Shown here one piece after another: positions 16,403-25,834 of a stretch of 64,000 nt of DNA. This DNA is from JALZMG01 sp963844175 (GTDB lineage: Bacteria; Actinomycetota; Acidimicrobiia; Acidimicrobiales; Ilumatobacteraceae). A program made the position numbers and the translations under genes. Location of the stretch: positions 62,001-126,000 of the forward strand of contig CAWJNE010000007.1 in the NCBI GenBank assembly GCA_963844175.1, in the 5' to 3' direction. Under the pieces are notes generated by a model. It was not told where the DNA came from. It saw only the letters and a list, made by a program, of their open reading frames with translations, and searched no databases. The first letter of the stretch is position 1; each line of letters begins with the position of its first letter.

Positions 16403-17371
16403 ATGTCGGAGATCCTGGACGTCGACCTCTTGGCCTTCGAGCGGGGCTCGTCCGGCCAGCGCCGGGCCGTCGTCGACGGCGTGCGCCGAAGCCTCGAGAC
16501 CGGTTTCGTCTACACCCGCCACGACCTGTCCGAGGACTTGCTCGACGAGGCCTACGGGATGCTCGTCGAGTTCTTCCGCGCTTCGCCCGAGGACAAGCAG
16601 CGCTGGGTCCAGCCCGGCGCGAACGGTCAGACCGGCTACACCGGCCTGCTCGTCGAGACGGCGGCATCGAGCGACCAGCCGGACTGGAAGGAGATGCTCA
16701 ACTGGTCGACGCCCATCCCGGCGGGCCACCCGCTGCGTCGGCGGTTTCCCCACGCCTACCCCGAGCAGGTGATCCCTGAGGAGACGGTCCCGGGCATCAC
16801 GAAGGTCCTCTACGAGTTCCACGACACCATCGCCGACCTGCAGCGTCGCTTCCTCCGCGTGATCGCGGAAGGCATCGGCTGCCACGAGACGTTCTTCGAC
16901 GAGATGGTCGCCGATGGGCCGACGCTGACCCGGGCCATCCGCTACCCACCGATGCAGCTCGTGCCGGACGGCGGCGACTACGAGTGGGCCGGCCAGCACG
17001 GTGACATCAACCTCATCACGGCGCTGCCGCGCGCCACCGCGCCGGGGCTGCAAGTGCGCGTCGACGACGAGTGGGTCGACGCCGTCGCCCCCGCCGGGCA
17101 AGTCATCATCAACACCGGGATCATGCTGGAGCGGCTGACCAACGGGCAGATCCCGATCGGCTGGCACCGCGTCGTCGCCGCGCCGGGCTTCGATGGCGAG
17201 CGCTACAGCGTCGTGCAGTTCTGCCACCCCCGTCCGTGGACCGTGCTCTCGCCCGTGCCGAGCTGCGTCACGCCGGAGCACCCGCTGCGAGTCGCCTCGA
17301 TCACCGCCTCCGACGCCCTCGACGAGGTGCTCTACCAGATCAACCTCGTCGAAGACGCCCGGAGGGTCTGA
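16403..17371 (+). CDS. Isopenicillin-N-synthase-like 2OG/Fe(II) dioxygenase
   Basis: This 322-residue protein has the double-stranded beta-helix facial triad His199-x-Asp201 (GQHGDINLITAL) and His255 (GWHRV). The R-x-S motif for 2-oxoglutarate or substrate carboxylate follows (Arg267, Ser269 in GERYSVVQF). The N-terminal RRSLETGFVYTRHDLSEDL is the DIOX_N-like domain. The family includes gibberellin/flavonoid oxygenases and IPNS. Its stop is one base before the GTG of a glutamine-synthetase-like ligase, so the two are almost certainly co-transcribed. The substrate is unknown. The start is ATG; a GTG three codons upstream is possible. Confidence 0.85.
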   Translation: MSEILDVDLLAFERGSSGQRRAVVDGVRRSLETGFVYTRHDLSEDLLDEAYGMLVEFFRASPEDKQRWVQPGANGQTGYTGLLVETAASSDQPDWKEMLNWSTPIPAGHPLRRRFPHAYPEQVIPEETVPGITKVLYEFHDTIADLQRRFLRVIAEGIGCHETFFDEMVADGPTLTRAIRYPPMQLVPDGGDYEWAGQHGDINLITALPRATAPGLQVRVDDEWVDAVAPAGQVIINTGIMLERLTNGQIPIGWHRVVAAPGFDGERYSVVQFCHPRPWTVLSPVPSCVTPEHPLRVASITASDALDEVLYQINLVEDARRV

Positions 17372-17372
17372 C

Positions 17373-18701
17373 GTGCCCCGCCGGCAGACCGGCAACCGGC
17401 GCGTCCGCACGCTCTGGAGCGACCTCAACGGGTTGACCCACGGCCGTTACCTCCCGTCGAGCAAGTTCGACCACGCCACACACCACGCGGTGACGACGAT
17501 GTCGATGAGCCCCGAGGGCGAGATCCTGCCGATCCCCGGCTACGCGTCGGACGTCGGGTTCCCCGACCTGGCCGCCGTGCCGCTGGCCGACACCCGCCGG
17601 CCCGGGTGGGAACCTGAAACGGACATCGCAGTGTGCGAGCTGCGCTACCAGGGCGCGCCGTTGCCGATCTGCCCGCGGGCCGCGCTGGGTCGGGCGATCG
17701 AGGGGTGGCGGGCGATCGGGTTCGAGCCGCAGCTCGGGTTCGAGTTGGAGCTGTACCTGCTGGAGGCCGACGAGTCAGCGGTGGGTGGGTGGCGCCCGGC
17801 CGGCGGCCCGGGCCATCGCGTCTACGGCGTGGGTCTCGGCGGCGACCCGACGGGTCTGGCGCTCGAGTACTTCGACGCCGTCGAAGCGATGGAGATCGGG
17901 CTCGAGGGCGTGCTCTCGGAGTTCTCACCGGGACAGCTGGAGGTCAACCTCACGTACGGGCCGGCGATGGCCGCCACCGATCAGGCCGTGCTGGTCAAGG
18001 AGATGACCCGCGAGCTGGCGGCGCGCCGCGGCTACGTGGCCACCTACCTCGGGCGCCCCGATGCACTGTCGGTCGGCTCCGGGCTCCACGTCAACTTCTC
18101 GGTCGTGCCGGTGTCGGGTGGAGCCAACGCGTTCGATGATCCCGACCGCGCTGACGGGCTGAGCACGCTCGCCCGCCAGAGCATCGGCGGGCTGCTCGCT
18201 CACCACGAGGCCGTCGCCGGGCTGTCGGCGCCGCTGATCAACAGCTACAAGCGCCTGATGCCCGGCCTGATCGCCGGCTACTGGGCGAACTGGGGACTCG
18301 ACAACCGCTTCAGCACCTACCGGGTGCCGTCCGAGCGCGGCTCGGCGACGCGCATCGAGAACCGCATGCCGTGCGGGACGGCCAGCCCGTACCTGGCCGC
18401 TGCGGCGACGCTCGACGCCGCCCTGCTCGGCGTCGTCGACGGCGCCGACTGCGGCGACCCGCAGCTCGGGGACGCCGACGCCGCGCCGAACACCGACCGC
18501 CACACGCCGCACACCCTGGCCGAGGCGCTCGACGCCGTGGAAGCCGACACCGTGCTGACGGATGCCATCGGGCCCGACGTCATCGCCGCCTACCTCGCCC
18601 TGCGCCGGCACGAGGTCGCCCGCTGGGAGGCGGCTGGCGAGGACTGGGACCCCGAGAAGGTCACCGCCTGGGAGCTCGACAGCTACCTCAAGTTCTACTG
18701 A
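17373..18701 (+). CDS. Glutamine-synthetase-family gamma-glutamyl ligase
   Basis: This 442-residue protein shows the GS catalytic core: FEPQLGFELELYLLE, LSEFSPGQLEVNLTYG, SGLHVNFSV, and the ENR signature in ATRIENRMPCGTASPYL. Sequence style and length fit the GlnA3/GlnA4-like gamma-glutamylamine or polyamine ligases more than housekeeping glutamine synthetase; the adenylylation-site region is not GlnA-like. It follows the 2OG oxygenase by one base. A plausible scheme is gamma-glutamylation of an amine with oxidation in the same pathway, which is inference. Confidence 0.82.
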   Translation: MPRRQTGNRRVRTLWSDLNGLTHGRYLPSSKFDHATHHAVTTMSMSPEGEILPIPGYASDVGFPDLAAVPLADTRRPGWEPETDIAVCELRYQGAPLPICPRAALGRAIEGWRAIGFEPQLGFELELYLLEADESAVGGWRPAGGPGHRVYGVGLGGDPTGLALEYFDAVEAMEIGLEGVLSEFSPGQLEVNLTYGPAMAATDQAVLVKEMTRELAARRGYVATYLGRPDALSVGSGLHVNFSVVPVSGGANAFDDPDRADGLSTLARQSIGGLLAHHEAVAGLSAPLINSYKRLMPGLIAGYWANWGLDNRFSTYRVPSERGSATRIENRMPCGTASPYLAAAATLDAALLGVVDGADCGDPQLGDADAAPNTDRHTPHTLAEALDAVEADTVLTDAIGPDVIAAYLALRRHEVARWEAAGEDWDPEKVTAWELDSYLKFY

Positions 18702-18704
18702 CGA

Positions 18705-18757
18705 GGTGAGCGGTGAGGGGACGGCGACCCCTCACCGCTCACCGCTCACCGCTCACC
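18705..18757. repeat. Long hairpin plus tandem CCGCTCA repeats
   Basis: GGTGAGCGGTGAGGGG (18705-18720) and its perfect complement (18728-18743) form a 16-bp stem with a 7-nt loop, right after the ligase stop. Two more CCGCTCA-type units continue to 18757. A near-identical hairpin occurs at 32721-32763, so this is a repeated element that may also act as a terminator. Confidence 0.7.
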
Positions 18758-18798
18758 CGCGGCGGGCAGCGCGTGAGGGCTGAGTACGGTCGCCCGGC

Positions 18799-20380
18799 GT
18801 GGGCCGGATCCAACGGGGGCAGGCGATGGCGTTGTCCGCGCTGGTGGCCGTGGTCGGGGCGTGCGGATCCGACACGCCGACCGCGACGCGCTCGATGTCG
18901 GCCACGACGACGGTCGAGCTGACCGAGATCGAGACCACCGTGGCCGACACGACCGTCGACACCACCGACGACACGACGGACACCACCGACGAGGTCACCA
19001 CGACGACGGTCGACCCCACGGCCGAGGCGTTCCAGTGGCGGGACGTCGGCACCGGCGTCCAGGAGGGCTTCCTCGACGTGCCGCTCGACCACGACGACCC
19101 CGATGGCGAACAGGTGTCGCTGTACGTCGTGCGCCGCCGAGCACCCGAGGAGACGCGCATCGGTTCGCTGCTCGTCAACCCCGGCGGGCCGGGCTCCGGT
19201 GGCACCTTCCTCGCCGCCGCCGCCGACCAGATCTACGGCGCGGAGCTCCTCGCCGCGTTCGACATCATCGGGTGGGACCCGCGCGGCACCGGTGACTCGG
19301 AGCCGTTCATCGACTGCGTCGACGACTACGACCCGTACTTCGGGATCGAGACGGGCGCCAACACCTTGCCGGAGGAGGCGATCATCCAGGACGCCGCCCG
19401 GCAGTTCGCCGCCGGCTGCGTCGAACGCTCTGGGGAACTGCTCGACCACATCACGACCGTCGACGCAGCGCGGGACATGGACGCCATCCGGGCCGCCCTC
19501 GGCGAGGACGAGATCTCGTACTTCGGGTTCAGCTACGGGACACAGCTCGGCGCCACCTGGGCGACGCTGTTCCCGGACACCGTGCGGGCGGCCGCGCTGG
19601 ACGGGGCGATCGACCCCACGAGCGGCCGGGTGCAAGGCCTGATCGCCCAGGCCGGTGGGTTCGAGCGCACGCTCGGACTGTTCCTCGCCGACTGCACCGC
19701 CGACCCCACGTGCCCGTTCAACAACGGAGGTGATGCGGAGGGTGCGTTCGACGCGCTCCTGGCATCCCTGGAGCAGGACCCGATCCCGACCGCTGAGGGT
19801 CGCCCGGAGCTGGTCGACGGCGTCTTCGAGCTCGGCGTCGCCCAAGCGCTGTACGTCGAGGCCCAGTGGCCGGAGCTGGCCAGCGCGCTCGCCGCCGCGC
19901 AGGACGGCGACGGGTCGGAGATCCTGGCCCTGTACGACCAGTACTACGGGCGGGGACCGGATGGCACGTACGCCAACGACGTCGAGGGCTACTTCGCCAT
20001 CACGTGCGCCGACGATCCGGCCGTCGGGGGACTCGAGGCGGCGCTGGCCGAGCGCCCGCAGTTCGCCGCCGCCTCTCGGATCGGCTTCACCCAGGCGTAC
20101 GAGCTCGTTCGTGTGCGCGTCGTTCCCGGCACCGACGGTCGGGCCGGCGTTCGAGATCACCGGCGCCGGCGCCGGTCCGATCATGGTGGTGGGCAACACC
20201 GGTGACCCGGCAACCCCGTACGAGGGCAGCCGGGTGATGGCCGAGACGCTGGAGGAGGGCTTCTTCGTCAGCGTCGAGGCCGCCACCCACACGGCGTACG
20301 GGTTGAACGCCTGCATCGACACCGCCATCGCGGACTACCTGGTCGATCTCGTCGTCCCGGTTGGCGAGCTGAGGTGTTGA
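18799..20380 (+). CDS. Secreted TAP-like alpha/beta hydrolase (tripeptidyl aminopeptidase family), one frameshift
   Basis: The N-terminus is a lipoprotein-like signal (hydrophobic LSALVAVVGAC followed by GSD), then a Thr/Asp-rich linker. The hydrolase domain has LLVNPGGPGSGG (oxyanion hole) and FGFSYGTQLGATWA (nucleophile Ser). The C-terminal TAP-like part carries the acid (NTGDPATPY) and His (ATHTAYG). The frame shifts near 20107: removing one base turns YELVRVRV into YELFVCASFPAP and joins the two parts into about 526 residues. Known relatives are SlpD/TAP proline-type peptidases and esterases. The gene is otherwise full length, which suggests a sequencing insertion rather than decay. Confidence 0.8.
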
Positions 20381-20422
20381 GCCCGTCGCCCGCAGTCCGT
20401 GCCAGTGCGGCTCCGGCGGCCG

Positions 20423-21712
20423 TCACGCCACGGCGACCTCGATCGGGAGCCGTTTGATGCCGGCGATGAAGTTGCTGCGCAGACGGTCGATCGGACCGCT
20501 GACGCGGGCGTCGGCCACGCGGGGGAGCAGCTCCTCGAACAGCACCTTCACTTCCATCCGAGCCAGCTGGGCGCCGAGGCACAGGTGTGGGCTCTGCAAC
20601 CCGAACGCGACCTGTGGGTTGGGCGACCGGTGCAGGTCGAACGTGTACGGATCGGCGAACACGTCCTCGTCGTAGTCGGCGGCGACGAACCAGATCACCA
20701 CCTTGTCCCCGGCGCGCACCTGCCGATCACCCAGCGTGGTGTCGACCGTGGCCGTGCGGCGGAAATGCATGGTGACCGACCCCCACCGCAACACCTCCTC
20801 CACCGCGGATGCCACCAGGGCGTCGTCCCCGCGGCCGATGCCGTCGCGCAGTTCGCCCATGGCGTCGGGCCGTTCGATCAGCGCCTTCATCCCCGCCGTC
20901 ATCGTGTAGCGCGTCGTGTCGTTGCCGGCGGCGACGAGCAGGGTGAAGAAGTTGTTGAACTCGTGGTCGCTGAGCTCCTCGCCGTCGACCTTGGGGCGCA
21001 GGAGGTCGCTGATCACGTCGTCTGTCGGCGTCGCCCGGCGCTGCCGCGCCTGCTCCTGGGCATAGCGGAACAGCTCGATGCCGGCCGGGCTGCGGAACGG
21101 CATCAGGCGGAACTCGTCCGTGTCGACCAGGCCCACGGGGTGGGTCGTGAACTCGGGGTCGGTGTTGCCGAGCAGCGCGTCGCCGTGTTCGACGAGCCAC
21201 GGTCCATCCTCGTCGGGGACGCCGAGCAGCGTCCCGAGCATCCGCATCGGGAGCTGCTTGGCGATCCGGTCGACGAAGTCGAACGACGGCCCCGACGCCA
21301 GTGCGTCCTCGACGACCGACCGCGCCAGCACGCGGATCGCCTGCTCGTAGGCGTACACCTCGCGCCGGCTGAACGGCTTCGACACCAGCCGCCGGTACGC
21401 CGTGTGCTGCGGCGGATCCAGCTCCATCATCGTGCGCCGGGCCGCGGTCTCCTCCTCGTCCATCTCCTCGAGGCGGATCCCTCTGGCGCTGGAGAAGCGC
21501 TCGACGTCACGGCTCACGCCCAGCAGGTCGGCGTGGCGCGTCACGGCCCAGAACCCGCGCCCGCCGGCGTGATCCTCCCCCCACCAGCTGACCGGATCGT
21601 CGCGCCGCAGGCGGCGGAACGTGGCGTGGGGCACGCCCTCGACGTACGTGTCGGGATCGGCGATGTCGGCGTCAGCCGGCCCCAGGTCGCCGTCGGGTGC
21701 AGGCCCGCTCAT
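20423..21712 (-). CDS. Cytochrome P450
   Basis: This 429-residue soluble bacterial P450 has the I-helix oxygen-activation motif AAGNDTTR, the ExxR pair in VEEVLRWG, and the heme-thiolate loop FGLQSPHLCLGAQLAR. The loop residues QSPHLC vary from the usual G-x-H/G-x-C. DPPQHTAYRRLVSKPF is the conserved C-helix region. It resembles the CYP124/125/142 or linalool-hydroxylase-like actinobacterial classes that oxidise sterol or terpenoid chains. No ferredoxin is adjacent, so redox partners would come from elsewhere, for example 47387-47599. Confidence 0.88.
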   Translation of the reverse strand: MSGPAPDGDLGPADADIADPDTYVEGVPHATFRRLRRDDPVSWWGEDHAGGRGFWAVTRHADLLGVSRDVERFSSARGIRLEEMDEEETAARRTMMELDPPQHTAYRRLVSKPFSRREVYAYEQAIRVLARSVVEDALASGPSFDFVDRIAKQLPMRMLGTLLGVPDEDGPWLVEHGDALLGNTDPEFTTHPVGLVDTDEFRLMPFRSPAGIELFRYAQEQARQRRATPTDDVISDLLRPKVDGEELSDHEFNNFFTLLVAAGNDTTRYTMTAGMKALIERPDAMGELRDGIGRGDDALVASAVEEVLRWGSVTMHFRRTATVDTTLGDRQVRAGDKVVIWFVAADYDEDVFADPYTFDLHRSPNPQVAFGLQSPHLCLGAQLARMEVKVLFEELLPRVADARVSGPIDRLRSNFIAGIKRLPIEVAVA

Positions 21713-21788
21713 GGGACCCCTGACAATCGTTCGCTCGCACCCTTCGACAGTCGCGCCATCCTCGGCCCCGGACGCTCGCTCACATTCG

Positions 21789-22562
21789 TCAGCCCCGCTC
21801 GAGCGTGGTGCCGGCTCGCCAGTTCGTGCCGACCTCCTGCCAGTAGCCGCCGATCACGTCGATCGGCGCCAGGCGGGTCAGCTCCTCGGTCGGCGACTCG
21901 TACAGCCGAACCGTCGCATCACCCGAGTAGACCGGCCCGACCTCGACGTCGTAGCCGCGCATGGTGACCAGCTCGTGCAGCGCGTCGGTGCCGTCGCTCT
22001 CGATGGCCGGGAACACGCGGTGGTGGAGCATCGGGTGGCCGTTGACGAAGCCGGCGGTCTCGGCCGTGCCGGTGATGGTGAACGTGGCGTCGATCAGCCG
22101 GCGCCCCGCCGCCGAGCACGTCGCGCCGAACCGACCACCGGGCTCCAGCCGCGGGCCGGCGACGCCGACGGTGACGGGTCGGGTGACGAAGAGCTCCCCG
22201 AGCTTCTTCGGATAGCCCTGGTGGTACCCGCGGACCATGGCGAAGTCCCGGTCGACCCAGATGTACACGCACCGGCTGTACGTCTCGCCGCGATACGAGC
22301 AGCGGACGACGACGAACGTCTCCAGGTACTGGGACCGCACCGGATCCAGCAGCTCTTCGAACGAGTCGCTGCAGCTCTGCCAGTCGGCCCAGATCACCGC
22401 AACCGCGCCCGGGTCCTCCTCGGCCGGCTGCAAGGGCGGCGGGAGCAGCTCGGCGACGGCCGCCGGATCGGTCCGCAGCTCGATCGTCAGCATCGTGCCG
22501 CTGTAGTGCCACGGCGGCGGTGGCACCAAGGATGAACGACCCGTGGACGTACGTGGGAACAT
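21789..22562 (-). CDS. Acetoacetate decarboxylase-like (ADC family) protein
   Basis: This protein has about 257 residues. The start at 22562 adds the family-typical lead-in VPPPPWHYSGTML before IELRTDPAAVAELLPPPL. The central RCSYRGETYSRCVYIWVDRDFAMVRG and YPKKLGELFVTRP match the ADC fold. The Lys pair in GYPKKLGE stands where the decarboxylase lysine lies, but many actinobacterial ADC-like enzymes are dehydratase/aldolases rather than decarboxylases. It is divergent from the ROK kinase gene. Confidence 0.75.
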   Translation of the reverse strand: MFPRTSTGRSSLVPPPPWHYSGTMLTIELRTDPAAVAELLPPPLQPAEEDPGAVAVIWADWQSCSDSFEELLDPVRSQYLETFVVVRCSYRGETYSRCVYIWVDRDFAMVRGYHQGYPKKLGELFVTRPVTVGVAGPRLEPGGRFGATCSAAGRRLIDATFTITGTAETAGFVNGHPMLHHRVFPAIESDGTDALHELVTMRGYDVEVGPVYSGDATVRLYESPTEELTRLAPIDVIGGYWQEVGTNWRAGTTLERG

Positions 22563-22607
22563 GAACCCACGTCGGCCGTTCAAGACGGCCGCACCAGCAC
22601 GTGCCCT

Positions 22608-23666
22608 GTGGCCGCGGCCATGGGCGAACCATACCGTTGTCGAGGAACGCCGAAGAGACCGTTGGATCCGCAGCAACCACACCACCACTTCCCACCCCCC
22701 GTCCCGGACGATCGCCGGGGCAGCGACGACACGGTGCCGCTCCGGCCGGCGGCCAAGCCGCCGCCCGTGATGCTGGCCATCGACATCGGCGGCACCAAGT
22801 TCGCCGCCGGGCTGGTCTCCCCGCAGGGCGATCTGGTCGACCGGTCGGTCGTCCTCGTCGAGGACGACGTCGGGCCGGAGTCGCACTTCAAGGCGTTGGC
22901 CGGCATCGTCGAGCAGCAGCTGGAGGCGACCGAGCGCCATCGCGTGCGGGTGACGGCGGTCGGCGTCGGGTCGGCCGGCCCGATCACCCCGAACTGCGAG
23001 ACCGTCTCACCGGTCAACCTGCCGGCGTGGCGGGAGTTCCCGCTGCGAGCGCGGTTGCGCGAGCTGACCGGCAAGCGCGTCTACGGCGACCTCGACGGCA
23101 AGGCGCTGGCGCTCGCCGAGGGCTGGCAGGGCGCGGCGAAGGGCTACCAGAACTACTGCGTGTTGACGGTGTCGACGGGGATCGGCGGGGGGATCGTGAT
23201 CGACGGCGAACTGGTCGACGGTGCGTCCGGCAACGCCGGTCACGTCGGTCACATCATCGTCGACCCGAACGGACGGCGCTGCGGGTGCGGAGCGCGCGGG
23301 TGCCTGGAGGCCGAGGCATCCGGGCTGGCCATCGAGGCGATCACGGGGCGGTCGCCGACGGAGCCGACCTACGAGATCATGCAGCGCACGGGTCGGATCG
23401 TCGGGCGCGGGGTGGCGTCGCTGTGCAACCTGCTCGACCTCGAGCTGGTGGTGGTCGGCGGCGGCGTGGCCCTCGGGTTCGCGGCCACGTTCTTCAACGC
23501 CGCCCAGGAGGAGCTGAGCACGCAGTGCCGGCTGCCCTACAGCCGCCACGCCCGGATCACGCCGACCCGGCTCGGCGATCGCGGTCCGCTGATCGGCGCC
23601 GGCGCGGTGGCCGTGCGGGGGATGCAACGCGATCGCGCCGCCCGGCAGCGGACCGCCGTCGGCTGA
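22608..23666 (+). CDS. ROK-family sugar kinase (glucokinase-like)
   Basis: The phosphate-binding loop AIDIGGTKFAAGLV, the catalytic Asp region YGDLDGKALALAEG and the ROK zinc motif CGCGARGCLEAEASG are present, with GNAGHVGHIIVD between. These show an ATP-dependent hexose kinase of the ROK type, probably glucokinase or N-acetylmannosamine kinase-like. The long start (22608) gives a His/Pro-rich 50-residue lead. A GTG/ATG pair at 22767-22772 would give a standard 298-299-residue kinase, and I cannot choose firmly between them. Confidence 0.82.
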   Translation: MAAAMGEPYRCRGTPKRPLDPQQPHHHFPPPVPDDRRGSDDTVPLRPAAKPPPVMLAIDIGGTKFAAGLVSPQGDLVDRSVVLVEDDVGPESHFKALAGIVEQQLEATERHRVRVTAVGVGSAGPITPNCETVSPVNLPAWREFPLRARLRELTGKRVYGDLDGKALALAEGWQGAAKGYQNYCVLTVSTGIGGGIVIDGELVDGASGNAGHVGHIIVDPNGRRCGCGARGCLEAEASGLAIEAITGRSPTEPTYEIMQRTGRIVGRGVASLCNLLDLELVVVGGGVALGFAATFFNAAQEELSTQCRLPYSRHARITPTRLGDRGPLIGAGAVAVRGMQRDRAARQRTAVG

Positions 23667-23689
23667 CGGGCGACACCTACGCTGTCGGC

Positions 23690-24587
23690 GTGACGAAGAT
23701 CCGCAGCACCAGCTCGAATCGGGTGCGCGACATGCGCGGCCAGGGTGGGGGCGGCGGGTTCGGCATCCCGGGCCTCGGCGGCGGCGGAGGGATGGGCATC
23801 CCGATGAAGGCCGGCGGCGGGCTGATCGGGCTGCTGGTGCTTGGCGGCCGCCATCTTCCTGCCCCGGCTGCTCGGCGGCGGGCAGCCGGCGTTGGGGACC
23901 GGGGCGGCGGCCGGCTCCACGGAAGACCAGGTCGGCCCCGTGCAGTGCGTCAGCGAGCTGGAGCAGATCCTCTGCGGGGCGTCGGACGACGTGCAGGACT
24001 ACTGGATCGCCGACTACCCGACGGCCTTCGGCGGCCAGTACACGGAGACGGACACCACGTTCTTCTCGGGCTCGGTCAACACCGGGTGCGGTCAGGCCAC
24101 GGCGCAGGTCGGGCCGTTCTACTGCCCGGCCGACGGGTTCGTGTACTTCGATCTCGACTTCCTCACCCAGCTGCAGGACCAGTTCGGCGCCGAGGGCGAC
24201 CTGGCCGCGCAGTACATCGTGGCCCACGAGTACGGCCACCACGTGCAGAACCTGCTGGGCATCAGCGACGACGTCAACCGCCGCTCGCAGCAGGACCCGG
24301 GCCGGGCCAACCAGTACTCCGTCGCCCTCGAGCTGCAGGCCGACTGCTTCGCCGGCGCATGGGCCCGCAACGCCGACGAGCGGTCGCTGCTCGAGGAGGG
24401 TGACCTGCAGGAGGCGCTGGGCGCCGCGGCGGCCGTCGGCGACGACCGCATCCAGCAGCAGACCCAGGGGCGCGTCAGCCCCGAATCGTGGACCCACGGG
24501 TCGGCCGAGCAGCGCGTGTCCTGGTTCCGACGCGGCTTCGACACCGGCGACCCCGCCCGCTGCACCACGTTCCAAGAGGTCCTCTGA
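23690..24587 (+). CDS. Membrane-anchored neutral zinc metallopeptidase (YpfJ family), one frameshift
   Basis: The GTG start gives VTKIRSTSSNRVRDMRGQ, a Gly-rich stretch, then a transmembrane segment (GLIGLLVL). The frame then breaks: removing the extra T near 23841 yields LLVLAAAIFLPRLLGGG, and the remaining domain continues in the new frame. The peptidase has HEYGH (HExxH zinc site) in YIVAHEYGHHVQNLLG and a downstream LELQADCFAGAWA Glu ligand. FYCPADGFVYFDLDFL is characteristic of the putative neutral zinc metallopeptidase family. The reconstructed length is about 298 residues. The function in cells is uncharacterised. Confidence 0.8.
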
Positions 24588-24600
24588 TCCGCGAGTAGAA

Positions 24601-24630
24601 CCGTTCGACGTCAGATGTGACGTCGAACGG
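24601..24630. terminator. Perfect hairpin between convergent genes
   Basis: CCGTTCGACGTCA (24601-24613) pairs perfectly with TGACGTCGAACGG (24618-24630) across a GATG loop. It lies 14 nt after the metallopeptidase stop, with the DUF418-like gene ending at 24722 on the other strand. A further TGACGTC pair recurs at about 24678-24697. It is well placed as a bidirectional terminator. Confidence 0.55.
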
Positions 24631-24721
24631 CGATCGGAACGACGGCCCCGGCGACTGCTCGGATTCCGGTGCGCGAATGACGTCAATGCTGACGTCGATG
24701 TCTTCTCGCGCGGTGTGGGGG

Positions 24722-25834
24722 TCAGCCGCCGAGGAACCGGTAGGCGCGCTCGACGGGGCCGGTGCCGAACCGGCGGTGGTACCACGCGGCGAGGGCGATG
24801 GCCACGACCCAGAAGCTGGCGGCGAGCACCAGCGCCGTGTCGAGGCCGGTCGGGCGCACCCACCCGAACCAGTCGACGATCAGGTTGAACACGAGCGCGT
24901 GGGCGACGTAGAGCGTCAGCGTCATGGCCCCGGCGTTGCGCAGCAGCTCGATCGGCAGGCTGGCGACGTACCGCTCGGCCAGCCAGGACAGCGCCCCGAA
25001 GGCGACGAGCGCGGTGCCGAGCGCACTGGCGACGTACAGCACGCCCCGGCTGTACGGGTCGGTGCTGGCCAGCTCCGACGCCAGCGGCCCGGCGGGCACC
25101 ACCGCCGACACGAGCGCGGCGGCGCCGAACAGGGCCATCCCGCCCCCGATCGCCGCCGCCCGCCACCACGCCGTCCCCAGGACCCGACCCAGCACGATCC
25201 CGGCGCAGAAGAACGCCAGCCATGGCAGGAGGGGATGGGTGCCGTTGACGAACACGTCGGTCACCCACCTGACCGGGCCGCCGTCCGGGTCGAGCCACCA
25301 GCTGACCGAATCGTCGTCCAGGCGCTGCTGGGTGCGCAGCCAGTGCAGTCCCGCGCCGGCCAAGGCCGCCCCGAGCCCGACCGCCAGCACCCAGCGCGAG
25401 CGAAGGGTGAACAGCGCCGCACCGATGACGAACATCGCGCCGTAGAACGGCAGGATCGAGCCGTTCCAGATGGTGTCGAACCAGACGCCGAAGGCGTAGA
25501 GCACCACACCGCGGCGGGCCAACGTCAGTCGCTTGGCCGAGACCGCGGCGGCGTTCCCGATCGAGCGGCGCGTCAGCAACGTGACCCCGACGCCGGCCAC
25601 GAGCACGAACGTCGCGGCGAAGCGTGTCGCCAGCGGTCCGGTCCACGGATCGAAGAAGTCCTCGGCCGGCGAGCTGCCGACCGGCCCGCCGCGGATGAGC
25701 AGGTAGCCGTGGTAGTTCATCACGACCACGCCGATCAGGGCCACGGCGCGCACCACGTCCGGGCCGGGCATCCGGCCCGAACCTGCGGCGGTCGCCGGCG
25801 GCGGCGCGGTGCGCACCGGGCCGGTCAACGCCAC
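24722..25834 (-). CDS. Multipass membrane protein, DUF418/acyltransferase-3-like
   Basis: This protein has about 370 residues and around ten hydrophobic segments, for example VVRAVALIGVVVMNYHGYLL, FAATFVLVAGVGVTLL and LLPWLAFFCAGIVLGRVLG. The N-terminal RAxALIGVVVMNY pattern and the late TLTLYVAHALVFNLI are those of the DUF418/heparan-alpha-glucosaminide-acetyltransferase-like family, which may acylate cell-envelope glycans. The GTG start overlaps the upstream racemase-like gene's stop by 10 nt; an internal ATG (MPGPDVV) is an alternative start. Function is inferred from the fold only. Confidence 0.7.
   Translation of the reverse strand: MALTGPVRTAPPPATAAGSGRMPGPDVVRAVALIGVVVMNYHGYLLIRGGPVGSSPAEDFFDPWTGPLATRFAATFVLVAGVGVTLLTRRSIGNAAAVSAKRLTLARRGVVLYAFGVWFDTIWNGSILPFYGAMFVIGAALFTLRSRWVLAVGLGAALAGAGLHWLRTQQRLDDDSVSWWLDPDGGPVRWVTDVFVNGTHPLLPWLAFFCAGIVLGRVLGTAWWRAAAIGGGMALFGAAALVSAVVPAGPLASELASTDPYSRGVLYVASALGTALVAFGALSWLAERYVASLPIELLRNAGAMTLTLYVAHALVFNLIVDWFGWVRPTGLDTALVLAASFWVVAIALAAWYHRRFGTGPVERAYRFLGG

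Noticed and set aside
23007..25646. An 879-codon open frame on the minus strand
   Set aside because: Its composition (Arg/Gly/Ala-rich, no domains) and its overlap with the ROK kinase, metallopeptidase and DUF418-like genes show it is an antisense by-product of high GC.
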